Shown in pieces: positions 27,931 through 35,847 of a stretch of 64,000 nucleotides of DNA. Source of the stretch: Parendozoicomonas haliclonae. Its GTDB lineage: Bacteria; Pseudomonadota; Gammaproteobacteria; Pseudomonadales; Endozoicomonadaceae. The notes under the pieces were generated by a model, which was given only the letters and a program-made list of their open reading frames with translations, was not told where the DNA came from and ran no database searches. The position numbers and the translations under genes are program-made. The stretch is taken from contig NZ_FWPT01000010.1 in assembly GCF_900174585.1 (NCBI RefSeq), positions 1 through 64,000 on the forward strand, in the 5' to 3' direction. Within the stretch, counting starts at the first letter, position 1; each line of letters starts with the position of its first letter.

Positions 27931-28533
27931 ATGGCTGTTCTTGTTGGCAAGCAGGCGCCCGACTTTACCGTTCCCGCGGTTCTGGGTGATGGCTCTATTG
28001 TTGATGAATTTAATCTGATGGATTCCATCAAGGGTAAATATGGACTGTTGTTCTTTTATCCTCTGGATTTCACGTTTGTCTGTCCATCCGAACTGATTGC
28101 ACTGGATCATCGTATTGACCAGTTCAAAGAGAAGGGCGTAGAAGTGATCGGGATTTCCATCGATTCCCACTTTACCCATAACGCCTGGCGGAATACCCCG
28201 GTCGATAAGGGCGGTATTGGTCCGGTTCGTTATACGCTGGCAGCGGATATGCGTCATGACATTGCCAAGGCTTACGATGTTGAGTCTGAAGGTGGTGTGG
28301 CTTTCCGTGGTGCTTTCCTGATCGACAAGAACGGTGTTGTTCGTTCGCAGATCGTTAACGATTTGCCACTGGGCCGTAACATGGATGAACTGATTCGTCT
28401 GGTGGATGCACTGCAATTCCACGAAGAGCACGGTGAAGTCTGCCCGGCCGGCTGGAAGAAGGGTGACAAGGGCATGAATGCCAACCCTGATGGTGTGGCC
28501 TCCTACCTCTCAGAGAATGCCGATACTCTCTGA
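27931..28533 (+). CDS. Typical 2-Cys peroxiredoxin (AhpC/TSA family), 200 aa
   Basis: It reduces hydrogen peroxide and organic peroxides in the cytoplasm. The peroxidatic cysteine lies in DFTFVCPSELIALD and the resolving cysteine in EVCPAGWKKG; the conserved arginine region (VRSQIVNDLPLGRN) is present. Length and motifs fit the Prx1/AhpC class that uses thioredoxin or AhpF-like reductants; no ahpF is next to it. It starts at ATG 27931 with AGGAG 7 nt upstream and ends at a strong terminator, so it is probably monocistronic. Confidence 0.95.
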   Translation: MAVLVGKQAPDFTVPAVLGDGSIVDEFNLMDSIKGKYGLLFFYPLDFTFVCPSELIALDHRIDQFKEKGVEVIGISIDSHFTHNAWRNTPVDKGGIGPVRYTLAADMRHDIAKAYDVESEGGVAFRGAFLIDKNGVVRSQIVNDLPLGRNMDELIRLVDALQFHEEHGEVCPAGWKKGDKGMNANPDGVASYLSENADTL

Positions 28534-28555
28534 TCTGTTCTCTTTTCGGTAAAAC

Positions 28556-28583
28556 AAGGGGAGCTGCTGGCTCCCCTTTTTAT
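28556..28583 (+). terminator. Rho-independent terminator after peroxiredoxin gene
   Basis: Aaggggagc (28556-28564) pairs with ggctcccctt after a short tgct loop and runs into five T. Its position 23 bp after the stop is ideal. Confidence 0.92.
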
Positions 28584-28658
28584 TGCGTCTTATTGCGTCG
28601 GCTTCCCGCACAAGCGTATATTGCCTGTTTTCCCAGATCCGGATGGAGGGTAAAGCCT

Positions 28659-29111
28659 GTGAGTGGCTTTCAACTGGACCAGAGACTGGCTGGCGACTGT
28701 ATTGTGATCGGGGATTTTCCCCTGAGTCGGATGTTGTTGATGAACGACAGCCGTTATCCCTGGATCATCCTGGTTCCGCGCGTGCCGGGTGCTGAAGAGG
28801 TTTTTCAGCTCACTGATTCCGATCAGCACCAGCTGCTGAAAGAAAGCAGTTATGTTGCAGAAAAACTCAAGGATGTGTTTTCGGCTGATAAAATGAACGT
28901 TGCTGCACTGGGGAATATTGTCCGCCAGTTGCATATGCATATCGTTGTTCGTCGCTCTGGGGACGATGCCTGGCCCGGACCAGTCTGGGGGCAGGGGGAG
29001 CGTGTGCCTTACTCCGCTGAGCAGGCTGCACAGGTTCAACAGCGTCTGGCCACGGTTTTTACCACCTGGCTGAAACCCGTCGATGAAGAGTTCAGTGGAG
29101 TTGAGTCATGA
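28659..29111 (+). CDS. HIT-domain protein, 150 aa
   Basis: This is a histidine-triad nucleotide hydrolase/transferase-like protein of the proteobacterial subgroup. Family signatures are NDSRYPWIILVPRVPG, DKMNVAALGN and the triad-like VRQLHMHIVVR, where the first histidine is replaced by glutamine, as is usual in this subgroup. GTG 28659 is the start because GGAGGG lies 8 nt upstream; earlier in-frame ATGs lack a ribosome site. It overlaps slyX by 4 bp (ATGA), so the two are translationally coupled. Confidence 0.9.
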   Translation: MSGFQLDQRLAGDCIVIGDFPLSRMLLMNDSRYPWIILVPRVPGAEEVFQLTDSDQHQLLKESSYVAEKLKDVFSADKMNVAALGNIVRQLHMHIVVRRSGDDAWPGPVWGQGERVPYSAEQAAQVQQRLATVFTTWLKPVDEEFSGVES

Positions 29112-29311
29112 AAGATGAACTTCTGGAAGTGCAAACACAGTTAAGTTATCAGGACGATAGCCTTCAGCAACTCAATGATGTTGTCACGAGACAGCAGGGT
29201 GAAATCGATTCCCTGAGACGGGAGGTGGATTTTCTCAAAGACAAGCTGCGCGAATTGATCACAAATCTTCGTGAAGCGGATGCTGATAACGTCCCGCCAC
29301 CACACTACTGA
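29108..29311 (+). CDS. slyX: SlyX family protein, 67 aa
   Basis: It is a small acidic coiled-coil protein of unknown biochemical role. The heptad pattern (QLSYQDDSLQQLNDVVTRQQ) and the C-terminal PPPHY ending are diagnostic of SlyX. The start overlaps the HIT gene stop. Confidence 0.93.
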   Translation: MKDELLEVQTQLSYQDDSLQQLNDVVTRQQGEIDSLRREVDFLKDKLRELITNLREADADNVPPPHY

Positions 29312-29359
29312 TCCCGAAGCCGGATTCTGAAAACCAGAATCTGAAAGGGTAGAAACTTT

Positions 29360-29392
29360 GTGCCGGGGCTGTGTGAACAGCGAGCCCGGCAC
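29360..29392. terminator. GC-rich hairpin between convergent slyX and cold-shock gene
   Basis: Gtgccggggct (29360-29370) pairs with agcccggcac (29383-29392) with one bulged G. There is no long T tract on either side, so termination is only probable. A smaller hairpin (29323-29341, gattctg/cagaatc) lies just before it. Confidence 0.45.
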
Positions 29393-29419
29393 GAATATCT
29401 GGGAAGATTTAAATAGCTG

Positions 29420-30076
29420 TTAGCGTTCTACCGCCACATCTTCTGCCTGCAGACCTTTCTCTTTTTTCGCTACGACAAAGTGTACGCGCTGACCATCACT
29501 CAGAGTCCGATGGCCTTCACCGCGAATCGCCCGATAGTGTACGAAAATGTCCTCACCGGAATCACGGGTAATAAACCCGAATCCTTTGGAAACATTAAAC
29601 CATTTAACAATCCCGCCTTCACGGCCGCTTTCCAGAGCCGCGACAGGTGCGGATTTGGCAGCATTGCTGTTGGCTGGATTCAGGAGGTGCAGGTTACAGA
29701 TAAAGTGCAGAACCAGACCGGAAATCAACAGACCGAGGGTAACCAGCGGAGTATTGGCCAGAACCGGGTCAACATGCAGTCTGGCGAACGCGTTTGCCGC
29801 AGCAAGGATACCCGCTGCCAGAAAAGCCAGTGAGGCCAGAACCTGTAGAGGCTTTCTCGGTGGTGGCAAGGTTGCCAGGTAACAGCCGGACAGCAGGTTG
29901 GCAAAGGCGCCGGTCAGCATAATCAGCAGGGCGCTGTCTGTATAAAACTCACTGGCTGAAGCGACAGGAGAAACATTTGGGTAAAGTGATTGGGTGATTG
30001 AAGGTGCCGCAAAAAACAGCACGGTCAGAATAAGACCGGTGATGAATTGCAGAAATTTAAGTGTTGAGAGAAACAT
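29420..30076 (-). CDS. Membrane-anchored cold-shock-domain protein, 218 aa
   Basis: Four likely transmembrane helices occupy residues about 8-130 ([75 protein letters not shown]). A linker and a C-terminal CspA-type domain (about 152-218) follow, with RNP1 KGFGFI and RNP2 DIFVHY intact. The cold-shock domain should bind RNA or single-stranded DNA on the cytoplasmic face of the membrane. Usual CspA proteins are about 70 residues and soluble, so the fusion is notable. The ATG at 30076 is clear. Upstream lies more than 500 bp of non-coding DNA. Confidence 0.88.
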   Translation of the reverse strand: MFLSTLKFLQFITGLILTVLFFAAPSITQSLYPNVSPVASASEFYTDSALLIMLTGAFANLLSGCYLATLPPPRKPLQVLASLAFLAAGILAAANAFARLHVDPVLANTPLVTLGLLISGLVLHFICNLHLLNPANSNAAKSAPVAALESGREGGIVKWFNVSKGFGFITRDSGEDIFVHYRAIRGEGHRTLSDGQRVHFVVAKKEKGLQAEDVAVER

Positions 30077-30615
30077 GTCCGTCCCGTGTATGTCACAAAT
30101 CTGTTGTTGGTATTATTGAAAAAATAAAGGACTGCAATAGTAATTTAACGCGAATTGCCGGTGCGTCACAATATTTGTGTAACAATGCAGCGCATAAAAA
30201 ATAGTAGAAAATCACTTTAATCGGTAAAAATAGGTTAAAAAACACTCGCAAGCCGAAAATACGTGGTTTATATTGGTTTTTAACCGCTTCTGAAAAAAGG
30301 TTGTAAGCGGGTTTGGCTGAAAATATTTCCGTTAAGCCTGTCGGATCCTGAGTAGTATTCAGTTTATCTCCGGAAGGGAATATCCGGAGTGATCGCATCG
30401 GAAGCGATCAGGTGTTTTCACAGGATGTTAGCTTTATTGTTGTCGTGACCTGCAGTTGTCTCCGCTGCGCGCTTATATAAACAGAGTTCAATGAGTCGGA
30501 TATTTTTATCCTGACTTTTAAGGGTTCAGCAGGTCATTTGGATGTGAGGGCTAGTCAGCCCATCGCTGAAGAATTCGGAATTTCAATGTTAGGACGACAT
30601 CTCCGGAGACAAAAT
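30077..30615. other. Long AT-rich divergent intergenic region with two hairpins
   Basis: No convincing gene is seen in this 539-bp region between the minus-strand cold-shock gene and the plus-strand HU-like gene. It is AT-rich near the cold-shock gene (candidate 5' leader). Two adjacent hairpins lie at 30368-30410 (separate entry). Confidence 0.6.
30368..30410. promoter_or_regulatory. Tandem hairpins upstream of the HU-like gene
   Basis: Ctccgga (30368-30374) pairs with tccggag (30383-30389), and tgatcgc (30390-30396) pairs with gcgatca (30404-30410). Both stems are perfect 7-bp. The same ctccggag string recurs at the ribosome-binding site of the HU-like gene (30601-30608), so long-range pairing that hides the start is conceivable. 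Confidence 0.4.
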
Positions 30616-30948
30616 ATGGCTGGCTCAGCAATTAAAGAAAAATACAGCAAAACCCAGATCTTGAATGAGATCGCAGAAAACACCGAACTCAGTCGTAAGG
30701 ACGTCAGCAACGTTCTTGATGAGCTGACTGATCTTATCGAACGTCATATTAAAAAGCGTGGCTGTGGTGAATTTATTATTCCCGGCCTGCTGAAAATTGT
30801 GACCAAGAAAAAGCCGGCCCAGAAAGCCAAAAAGAATGTCCCTAATCCCTTCCGTCCTGGTGAGTTGATGGATGTGGCTGCCAAGCCTGCATCAATTCAA
30901 GTGAAGGTTCGTCCGCTCAAGAAGCTGAAAGACTTTGCCTCTATGTAA
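30616..30948 (+). CDS. HU/IHF-like DNA-binding protein, 110 aa
   Basis: The N-terminal helices (KTQILNEIAENTELSRKDVS, DELTDLIERHIKKRG) and the strand segment FIIPGLLKIVTKKKPA match the HU fold. A basic arm region (RPGELMDVAAKPASIQVKV) follows. It is longer than canonical HU (90 residues) and extra lysines sit near the arm. It is probably a nucleoid-associated protein. ATG 30616 has cggag 8 nt upstream; an upstream in-frame start at 30538 would add 26 residues without family similarity. Confidence 0.85.
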   Translation: MAGSAIKEKYSKTQILNEIAENTELSRKDVSNVLDELTDLIERHIKKRGCGEFIIPGLLKIVTKKKPAQKAKKNVPNPFRPGELMDVAAKPASIQVKVRPLKKLKDFASM

Positions 30949-30966
30949 GTTTTTGAGTGGTGTAAT

Positions 30967-30996
30967 AAAGGCCTGATTTGATTCAGGCCTTTTTTA
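30967..30996 (+). terminator. Rho-independent terminator after HU-like gene
   Basis: Aaaggcctga (30967-30976) pairs with ttcaggcctttttt over a short tttga loop and ends in six T. It lies about 20 bp after the stop and before the convergent MFS gene. Confidence 0.92.
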
Positions 30997-31027
30997 TGGA
31001 CGCAATTTTTAAACTCGCATTAACGAA

Positions 31028-32239
31028 TCAAGCCATAGCGAGGCTGAGTCTTGGCACCGGGCGGTCATTGATCGGCAGGTGAATCAAGGCAGCGGCAAAA
31101 GCCAGAACCACAGTAGACCACCAGATTGGATCGTAGGAACCGTAGAAGTCATAAATACGACCGCCAGCCCATGCGCCCAGGAAACTGCCCACCTGATGGG
31201 TGAAGAACACCAGCCCGTAAAGGGTGGAGAGGTAACGGGCACCAAAAATCTGTCTTACCAGACCTGAAGTCAGTGGCACCGTTCCCAGCCAGCAAAAGCC
31301 AATTGCGGCACCAAACAGGGCGGCCGTATGCTCCGTGACTGGCAGGGTTACAAAAGCCGCAATCACAGCGGTACGCAACAGATACAGTGCAGACATCACA
31401 TGGCGCTTGCTGAACTTATCGCCCATCACGCCCCAGAAGTAGGAACCGAAGATATTGAAAATGCCGACATAAGCCAGAGCCATGGCTGCAGTCGCGGTCG
31501 GCAGGTCTTTATCTGCCAGATAGCTGGGCAGGTGAGTGGCAATAAACATGACGTGGAAGCCACAAACAAAGAAACCCGCATGGATCAGCCAGTAACCTTT
31601 GTGGGCAAAGGCTTCTTGCAGTGCCTGCTTCAGGGTTTGTTCATCTTCGGAGTTGGTGGCCGCCTGCTGCTTTGGCTGTGCTGTTTTCATAAACAGTCCA
31701 AAGGCGATCATCACGGTACACATCATGGCGAATGCTTGCAGGGCTCCCTGCCAGCCGAATTGAGTCATCAGAGACTGCGCGCCCGGGATCATGGCAAACA
31801 TGCCGAAAGAGCCGGCCGCCGTGGTCAGGCCAAAAGCTTTCGCCGCATGTTCAGCAGGAACAACCTTCGCCACAGCCCCTAAAACAATCACATAGCTGGT
31901 GCAGCTTAATCCCAGACCAACCAGTGCACCCAGCGAGAGATACAGTGTTTCCGGCGCCAAAGCTGTAGAAGTCAGATACAAGCCCAGTGCATAGCTGATC
32001 GCACCCGCCAGAATAATTTTCTTGGAACCCCATTTGTCAGCGGCCATGCCAATAAAAGGTTGGAACACACCAAAGAGCAGGTTCTGCAGTGCAATTGCAA
32101 AACTGAAAAATTCACGGCCTGTCTGAAAATGTTCGGACACCGGCATCATAAAAATACCGAACGACTGACGGATACCCAGACTGGTAATCAGAATACCGAT
32201 ACCCAGCCAGACCAGAAGAGGAAAGCGGAAAATGCTCAT
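31028..32239 (-). CDS. MFS transporter, 403 aa
   Basis: Twelve hydrophobic helices typical of the major facilitator superfamily are visible, with the loop 2-3 signature GMAADKWGSKKIIL and the repeat in the second half (GVMGDKFSKRHVM). The opening (SLGIRQSFGIFMMPVSEHF) resembles monocarboxylate or oxalate/formate-type carriers. Substrate is unknown. ATG 32239 (MSIFRFPLL) is chosen: the frame stays open to about 32506, but the extra 89 residues look unlike coding sequence and have no family similarity. Confidence 0.88.
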   Translation of the reverse strand: MSIFRFPLLVWLGIGILITSLGIRQSFGIFMMPVSEHFQTGREFFSFAIALQNLLFGVFQPFIGMAADKWGSKKIILAGAISYALGLYLTSTALAPETLYLSLGALVGLGLSCTSYVIVLGAVAKVVPAEHAAKAFGLTTAAGSFGMFAMIPGAQSLMTQFGWQGALQAFAMMCTVMIAFGLFMKTAQPKQQAATNSEDEQTLKQALQEAFAHKGYWLIHAGFFVCGFHVMFIATHLPSYLADKDLPTATAAMALAYVGIFNIFGSYFWGVMGDKFSKRHVMSALYLLRTAVIAAFVTLPVTEHTAALFGAAIGFCWLGTVPLTSGLVRQIFGARYLSTLYGLVFFTHQVGSFLGAWAGGRIYDFYGSYDPIWWSTVVLAFAAALIHLPINDRPVPRLSLAMA

Positions 32240-32616
32240 GGAAGAATGACCTGATGAGTCTGGGTAGAGTGACTGGTTTCCTGATGGCAACCGGCGCTGG
32301 TGGCCTGTTGTGCCAGAGTATTCAGAAACAAGGGCGAATGATGGACAGCTATCAAACTGAGAATCAGTAAAGCCGTCATCCTTGCCAGTTGGGCAGAAAG
32401 AGACTGTGAGAACATGATGCTGGCTGGTGAGAGAGTGGGGATTAAAATTAATTTGAATAATAAGCCGATATTTGAATGGGTAAATGAGTAGATAGCGTAT
32501 CGGCAATACAAGAATGGACAGTTCAGACCTTTGCTTGTCCTGAAGGTGAATTCACAAAGTAGAGCTTCCTCCGTATGATCAAAGTGGCTGGTTAATCAAA
32601 ACAATAAGAACAGACT
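32240..32616. other. Divergent intergenic region
   Basis: This 377-bp region separates the MFS gene (minus) from the permease gene (plus). A good sigma-70 promoter for the plus-strand gene is at 32551-32579. No other gene is supported. Confidence 0.6.
32551..32579 (+). promoter_or_regulatory. Sigma-70 promoter for the permease gene
   Basis: TTCACA (32551-32556) and TATGAT (32574-32579) each match consensus at five of six positions, with a 17-bp spacer. It lies 38 bp before the ATG at 32617. Confidence 0.65.
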
Positions 32617-33996
32617 ATGCAACAGACTCAGGATCAGGCTTCCCGGCAGGAATGTCCGGAGCCCAGTAATGGTATACGCTGGTTTGGCGTCACTACCCGC
32701 ATTCCACTTATCCACACACGTTTACGCTGGGGAGAGTTTCTGCAAGGGAACCTGGTATCTGCAGCCACGGCTCTGGCACTGGTGCCTTTATTAACCGGTT
32801 ACTTCGGGCTGAGTTTTGAAGAAGCGGTTGCCATGACCTTTCTTCACTCAACGTTGCTATGTGTTTCCTGGTGGGTATTTGGCGAGCCCTATGCCCCTGG
32901 CTGGATTACTCCGGCATTGCCGTTTGTTATGACGCTGGTGCTGGCTGACCCTTCCCAGTCGCCAACGGAACGTATTCAGTTGATGACGGCCCTTTCTCTA
33001 AACTTTGCCTTCCTTTTGGCTGTGCTGGGTGTCACCGGTCTTGGAGCCCGTTTGGTTCGTATTATTCCCGATGTCTTAAAAGGGGCGGTGATTCTCGGTG
33101 CGGGGCTGGCGGCCTTTATCAAGGTGTTTGATCTTTCTGTAGAGAAGAATATTTTTAATTCACACCCGATAACCGCCTCTGTGGCTATTGGCCTTTCTCT
33201 TTTGCTGGCATTTTCTGAGCCTGTGCAGCGGTTGCGGCTGAAATACCCACTTGTTGCCCGCCTCGCAGCATTGGGTCTTTTGCCGGGCTTTGTTATCGGA
33301 ATGCTGGCGGGTGGTCTGACCGGTGAGCTGACGTTTGAAATTGAATCCGGATTTTATCTGCTCCCGTTTGGTGACCTGTTTGCCAAAGTTTCTCCTTTTG
33401 CCATCGGGTGGCCGAGCCTGGAGATGTTTATTAATGGTTTACCCATTGCCTTGATTGCTTATCTGCTGTTCTTTGGTGATCTGGTTACGGGCGATGCTCT
33501 GCTGAAAGATGCGGCGAAAGAAAAGACCGATGATGAGTTAAATATCAACCATTCCCGTACCCATTTGAGCATGGCGATACGTAATTTTCTGATGGGCGTG
33601 ATTGCTCCTTTCTTTCCTACGCAGGGCATTCTCTGGACGGGTATTCATGTAGTGATTGTTCAGCGCATTAGGGAAGAGAAAAACAAAATTCGCAGCCTCT
33701 TCGATGGTATCAGCTCCTATTATCTGTTGGGGCTGCCATTGATTTTCTGTATTACGCCTGTTGTGACGGGTATTAAACCGATGATGCCGGTTGCGCTGGT
33801 CTTAACACTCGCACTCACCGGATTTGCCTGTACTTATGTGGCGTTGAGCAAAGCACGAACAAATACGGAGTTTGGTGCCATGTTAATGGGAGGTGTTTTT
33901 CTGGCGTTGATGGAACCGTGGATAGGGCTATTGATGGCGGTTGTTACGGTGCTGTTGCTGGTGGATTTGAAAGCTCGGCCTGCTGAAGAAACCTGA
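32617..33996 (+). CDS. Multi-spanning membrane permease, substrate unknown, 459 aa
   Basis: More than ten hydrophobic helices are visible (GNLVSAATALALVPLLTGYF, VLKGAVILGAGLAAF, LPIALIAYLLFFGD). The conserved-looking half-helix segments (GWITPALPFVMTLVLAD, FFPTQGILWTGIHVVIVQ) suggest the inverted-repeat fold of the nucleobase/anion permease group (NCS2/SulP-like), but I cannot place the family with certainty. It starts at ATG 32617 and is preceded by a good promoter. It converges with the amino-acid binding-protein gene. Confidence 0.7.
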   Translation: MQQTQDQASRQECPEPSNGIRWFGVTTRIPLIHTRLRWGEFLQGNLVSAATALALVPLLTGYFGLSFEEAVAMTFLHSTLLCVSWWVFGEPYAPGWITPALPFVMTLVLADPSQSPTERIQLMTALSLNFAFLLAVLGVTGLGARLVRIIPDVLKGAVILGAGLAAFIKVFDLSVEKNIFNSHPITASVAIGLSLLLAFSEPVQRLRLKYPLVARLAALGLLPGFVIGMLAGGLTGELTFEIESGFYLLPFGDLFAKVSPFAIGWPSLEMFINGLPIALIAYLLFFGDLVTGDALLKDAAKEKTDDELNINHSRTHLSMAIRNFLMGVIAPFFPTQGILWTGIHVVIVQRIREEKNKIRSLFDGISSYYLLGLPLIFCITPVVTGIKPMMPVALVLTLALTGFACTYVALSKARTNTEFGAMLMGGVFLALMEPWIGLLMAVVTVLLLVDLKARPAEET

Positions 33997-34002
33997 GTGA
34001 AT

Positions 34003-34040
34003 GACAGCCACTCTTTTTAAGTGATTCCCAAGTGGCTGTC
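34003..34040. terminator. Perfect 10-bp hairpin between convergent genes
   Basis: Gacagccact (34003-34012) pairs with agtggctgtc (34031-34040), 7 bp after the permease stop and 11 bp before the end of the binding-protein gene. No strong T tract is present on either side. Confidence 0.5.
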
Positions 34041-34050
34041 TTCAAGAATG

Positions 34051-34827
34051 TTAAGGCATCCAGCGAGCTTCCAGTTCAGTAAAGAAACCCTGAGCTTTGC
34101 GGAAGGTGATCCAGTGATTAATGTAGTTAATCCATACCTGATCATCCTGAGGTAAAAGAATCGCCAGAGGCTTGGCTTTGCGCGGAGGGAAGGGCAGAAC
34201 GGCCAGTTGAGGATACTTGGCGACCAGTTTTGAAGCTTCCAGGTTTGAAGTCAGTGCAACGTTGGCTCGACCAGAGAGCAGCTCCTGGAAATCCCGTGCA
34301 GGGGCTTCAACAGCCTTCAAGCTTGCCGCCGGGAAATACTCTTTGGCTTCCTGTTCAAACACCGTTCCCAGAGTCACGGCGACTTTCACATCACCCTTGT
34401 TGATATCGTCCCAATTGGAAAACTTTTCGAGATCTGCTTTGCGGACCAAAGGCACAGTACCCACAGAGAAGTAAGACTGGGAATAGCCGGCAACCTTGGC
34501 GCGGCCCATATTGATGGATGCGCTGGTGGACATATCGTATTTATTCGCCACTACACCGTTGACCAGTGTCTTCCAGTCTGCAGGAACCAGTTTCAGCTTT
34601 ACGCCCATATCTTCTGCCAGAGCCTTGGCGACATCGATATCAAAACCCTGATACTGATTGGTAGCCGGGTTGCGGACGGACATTGGATCCCAGTCACCGG
34701 TTGTGCCAACGCGAAGAACACCACTTTCCAGAATGCTGTGCAGGCGGGAACCATCAGCGACAGCCTGTGACAGGGGCAGAACCGCCAGCAGAGCAGAAAA
34801 CACCAGACGAGAAAATATTTTTATCAT
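34051..34827 (-). CDS. Periplasmic substrate-binding protein, family 3 (amino-acid type), 258 aa
   Basis: A signal peptide (MIKIFSRLVFSALLAVLPLSQAVA, cut as ...QAVA/DG) precedes the SBP_bac_3 fold. The signature GVLRVGTTGDWDPMS, followed by YQGFDIDVAKALAEDMGV, is typical of polar amino-acid binding proteins and of cyclohexadienyl-dehydratase-like relatives. It is divergent from the ABC permease gene (34900), with only 72 bp between, so the two are likely a transport unit. An ATPase gene is missing next to them. Confidence 0.88.
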   Translation of the reverse strand: MIKIFSRLVFSALLAVLPLSQAVADGSRLHSILESGVLRVGTTGDWDPMSVRNPATNQYQGFDIDVAKALAEDMGVKLKLVPADWKTLVNGVVANKYDMSTSASINMGRAKVAGYSQSYFSVGTVPLVRKADLEKFSNWDDINKGDVKVAVTLGTVFEQEAKEYFPAASLKAVEAPARDFQELLSGRANVALTSNLEASKLVAKYPQLAVLPFPPRKAKPLAILLPQDDQVWINYINHWITFRKAQGFFTELEARWMP

Positions 34828-34899
34828 GATCCGTTTTCATTATTTGAGGGTATCAGCCAGACCATAACGGATTTTTGCTGCTGCCCTCAAGCAGGTATC

Positions 34900-35676
34900 A
34901 TGACAGAACAAATGAAAATAAAGATGTTATTCATGTTGAGTTCTATTTTACGCCCTTTGTGTCTGGTCGTTATTGCACTGGCTTTGTCTGGCTGTTCTTC
35001 AGACTATCAGTGGGGCTGGTATGTTGTTTCTCCGGTAACAGAATCCGGACGTATCAATCTTCAGTTTCTGGCTACAGGCGCCTTGTATACGCTGGGTATC
35101 AGTCTGCTGGCGTTTACTCTTGCCATGCTGGCGGGCCTGATTATTGCTCTGCCCGGGCTCTCCTCTCACAAGCCTTTACGGGCATTTAACCGGGTGTATG
35201 TAGAGACCTTCCGCTCCATTCCCGTGCTGGTGATGATCCTGTGGATTTACTACGGCCTGCCAATTGTATCGGGAATCGAACTGTCGGCTTTTGCGGCAGC
35301 AGTGATTGCATTGGCGATTTGTGAAAGTGCTTTCCATGCCGAGATTTTTCGGGGCGGTGTGAATGCGATTGGCAAGGGGCAGTTTGAAGCGGCCGAAGCA
35401 TTGGGGCTGAACTACTTCCAGAAAATGTATTGTGTGATTCTCCCTCAGGCCATTCGGAAAATGATTCCCCCTCTGGCCAACCAGTTTGTCTATATGTTGA
35501 AGATGTCATCTCTGGCTTCGGTGATAGGTGTTCAGGAGTTAACCCGTCGAGCTAATGAGCTGCAGATCAGTGAATATAGGGCTATGGAGATATACTCCAT
35601 TCTGGTTCTGGAATATCTGGTATTGGTGTTGCTGTTTTCATGGCTGGCAAGAAAGCTGGAAAGGAAAGCGGCTTAA
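34900..35676 (+). CDS. Amino-acid ABC transporter permease (HisMQ/GlnP type) with lipobox-like start, 258 aa
   Basis: The permease core has the EAA loop (EAAEALGLNYFQKMYCVILP) and the usual helices (YTLGISLLAFTLAMLAGLII, PVLVMILWIYYGLPIV). The N-terminus is odd: residues 17-32 read as a lipoprotein signal (LRPLCLVVIALALSGC) ending in a Cys at 32, followed by a short SSDYQW segment. Either the first helix simply resembles a lipobox or the protein is lipidated. Several in-frame ATGs (34900, 34912, 34924) leave the start unsettled. A strong terminator follows. Confidence 0.87.
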   Translation: MTEQMKIKMLFMLSSILRPLCLVVIALALSGCSSDYQWGWYVVSPVTESGRINLQFLATGALYTLGISLLAFTLAMLAGLIIALPGLSSHKPLRAFNRVYVETFRSIPVLVMILWIYYGLPIVSGIELSAFAAAVIALAICESAFHAEIFRGGVNAIGKGQFEAAEALGLNYFQKMYCVILPQAIRKMIPPLANQFVYMLKMSSLASVIGVQELTRRANELQISEYRAMEIYSILVLEYLVLVLLFSWLARKLERKAA

Positions 35677-35760
35677 CCAAAAGCTGATCATGGCCGCTTA
35701 TGGAACGAGCTTCTGTAGGCGGTTTGATATGAGGCCTGATTGTATTGTTATGGTTGGATA

Positions 35761-35784
35761 AGGACAACAAGGTGTTGTCTTTTT
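35761..35784 (+). terminator. Rho-independent terminator after the amino-acid permease gene
   Basis: Aggacaaca (35761-35769) pairs with tgttgtctt (35773-35781) over a 3-nt loop and ends in five T. It separates the permease from the M16 protease gene, whose promoter must therefore overlap or follow this site. Confidence 0.85.
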
Positions 35785-35847
35785 GTTGAATAAAAAAGAG
35801 ATATGTCGGGTTTTAACCGGCAAATGAATAAGGATGTTAATTTAATA

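Noticed and set aside
27670-28431. 253-codon minus-strand frame over the peroxiredoxin gene
   Set aside because: It is antisense to a clear peroxiredoxin gene and has no recognisable domain.
32240-32506. Upstream extension of the MFS gene by 89 codons
   Set aside because: The added residues are not hydrophobic in MFS fashion, lack family similarity and have no ribosome site; ATG 32239 gives a normal MFS start.
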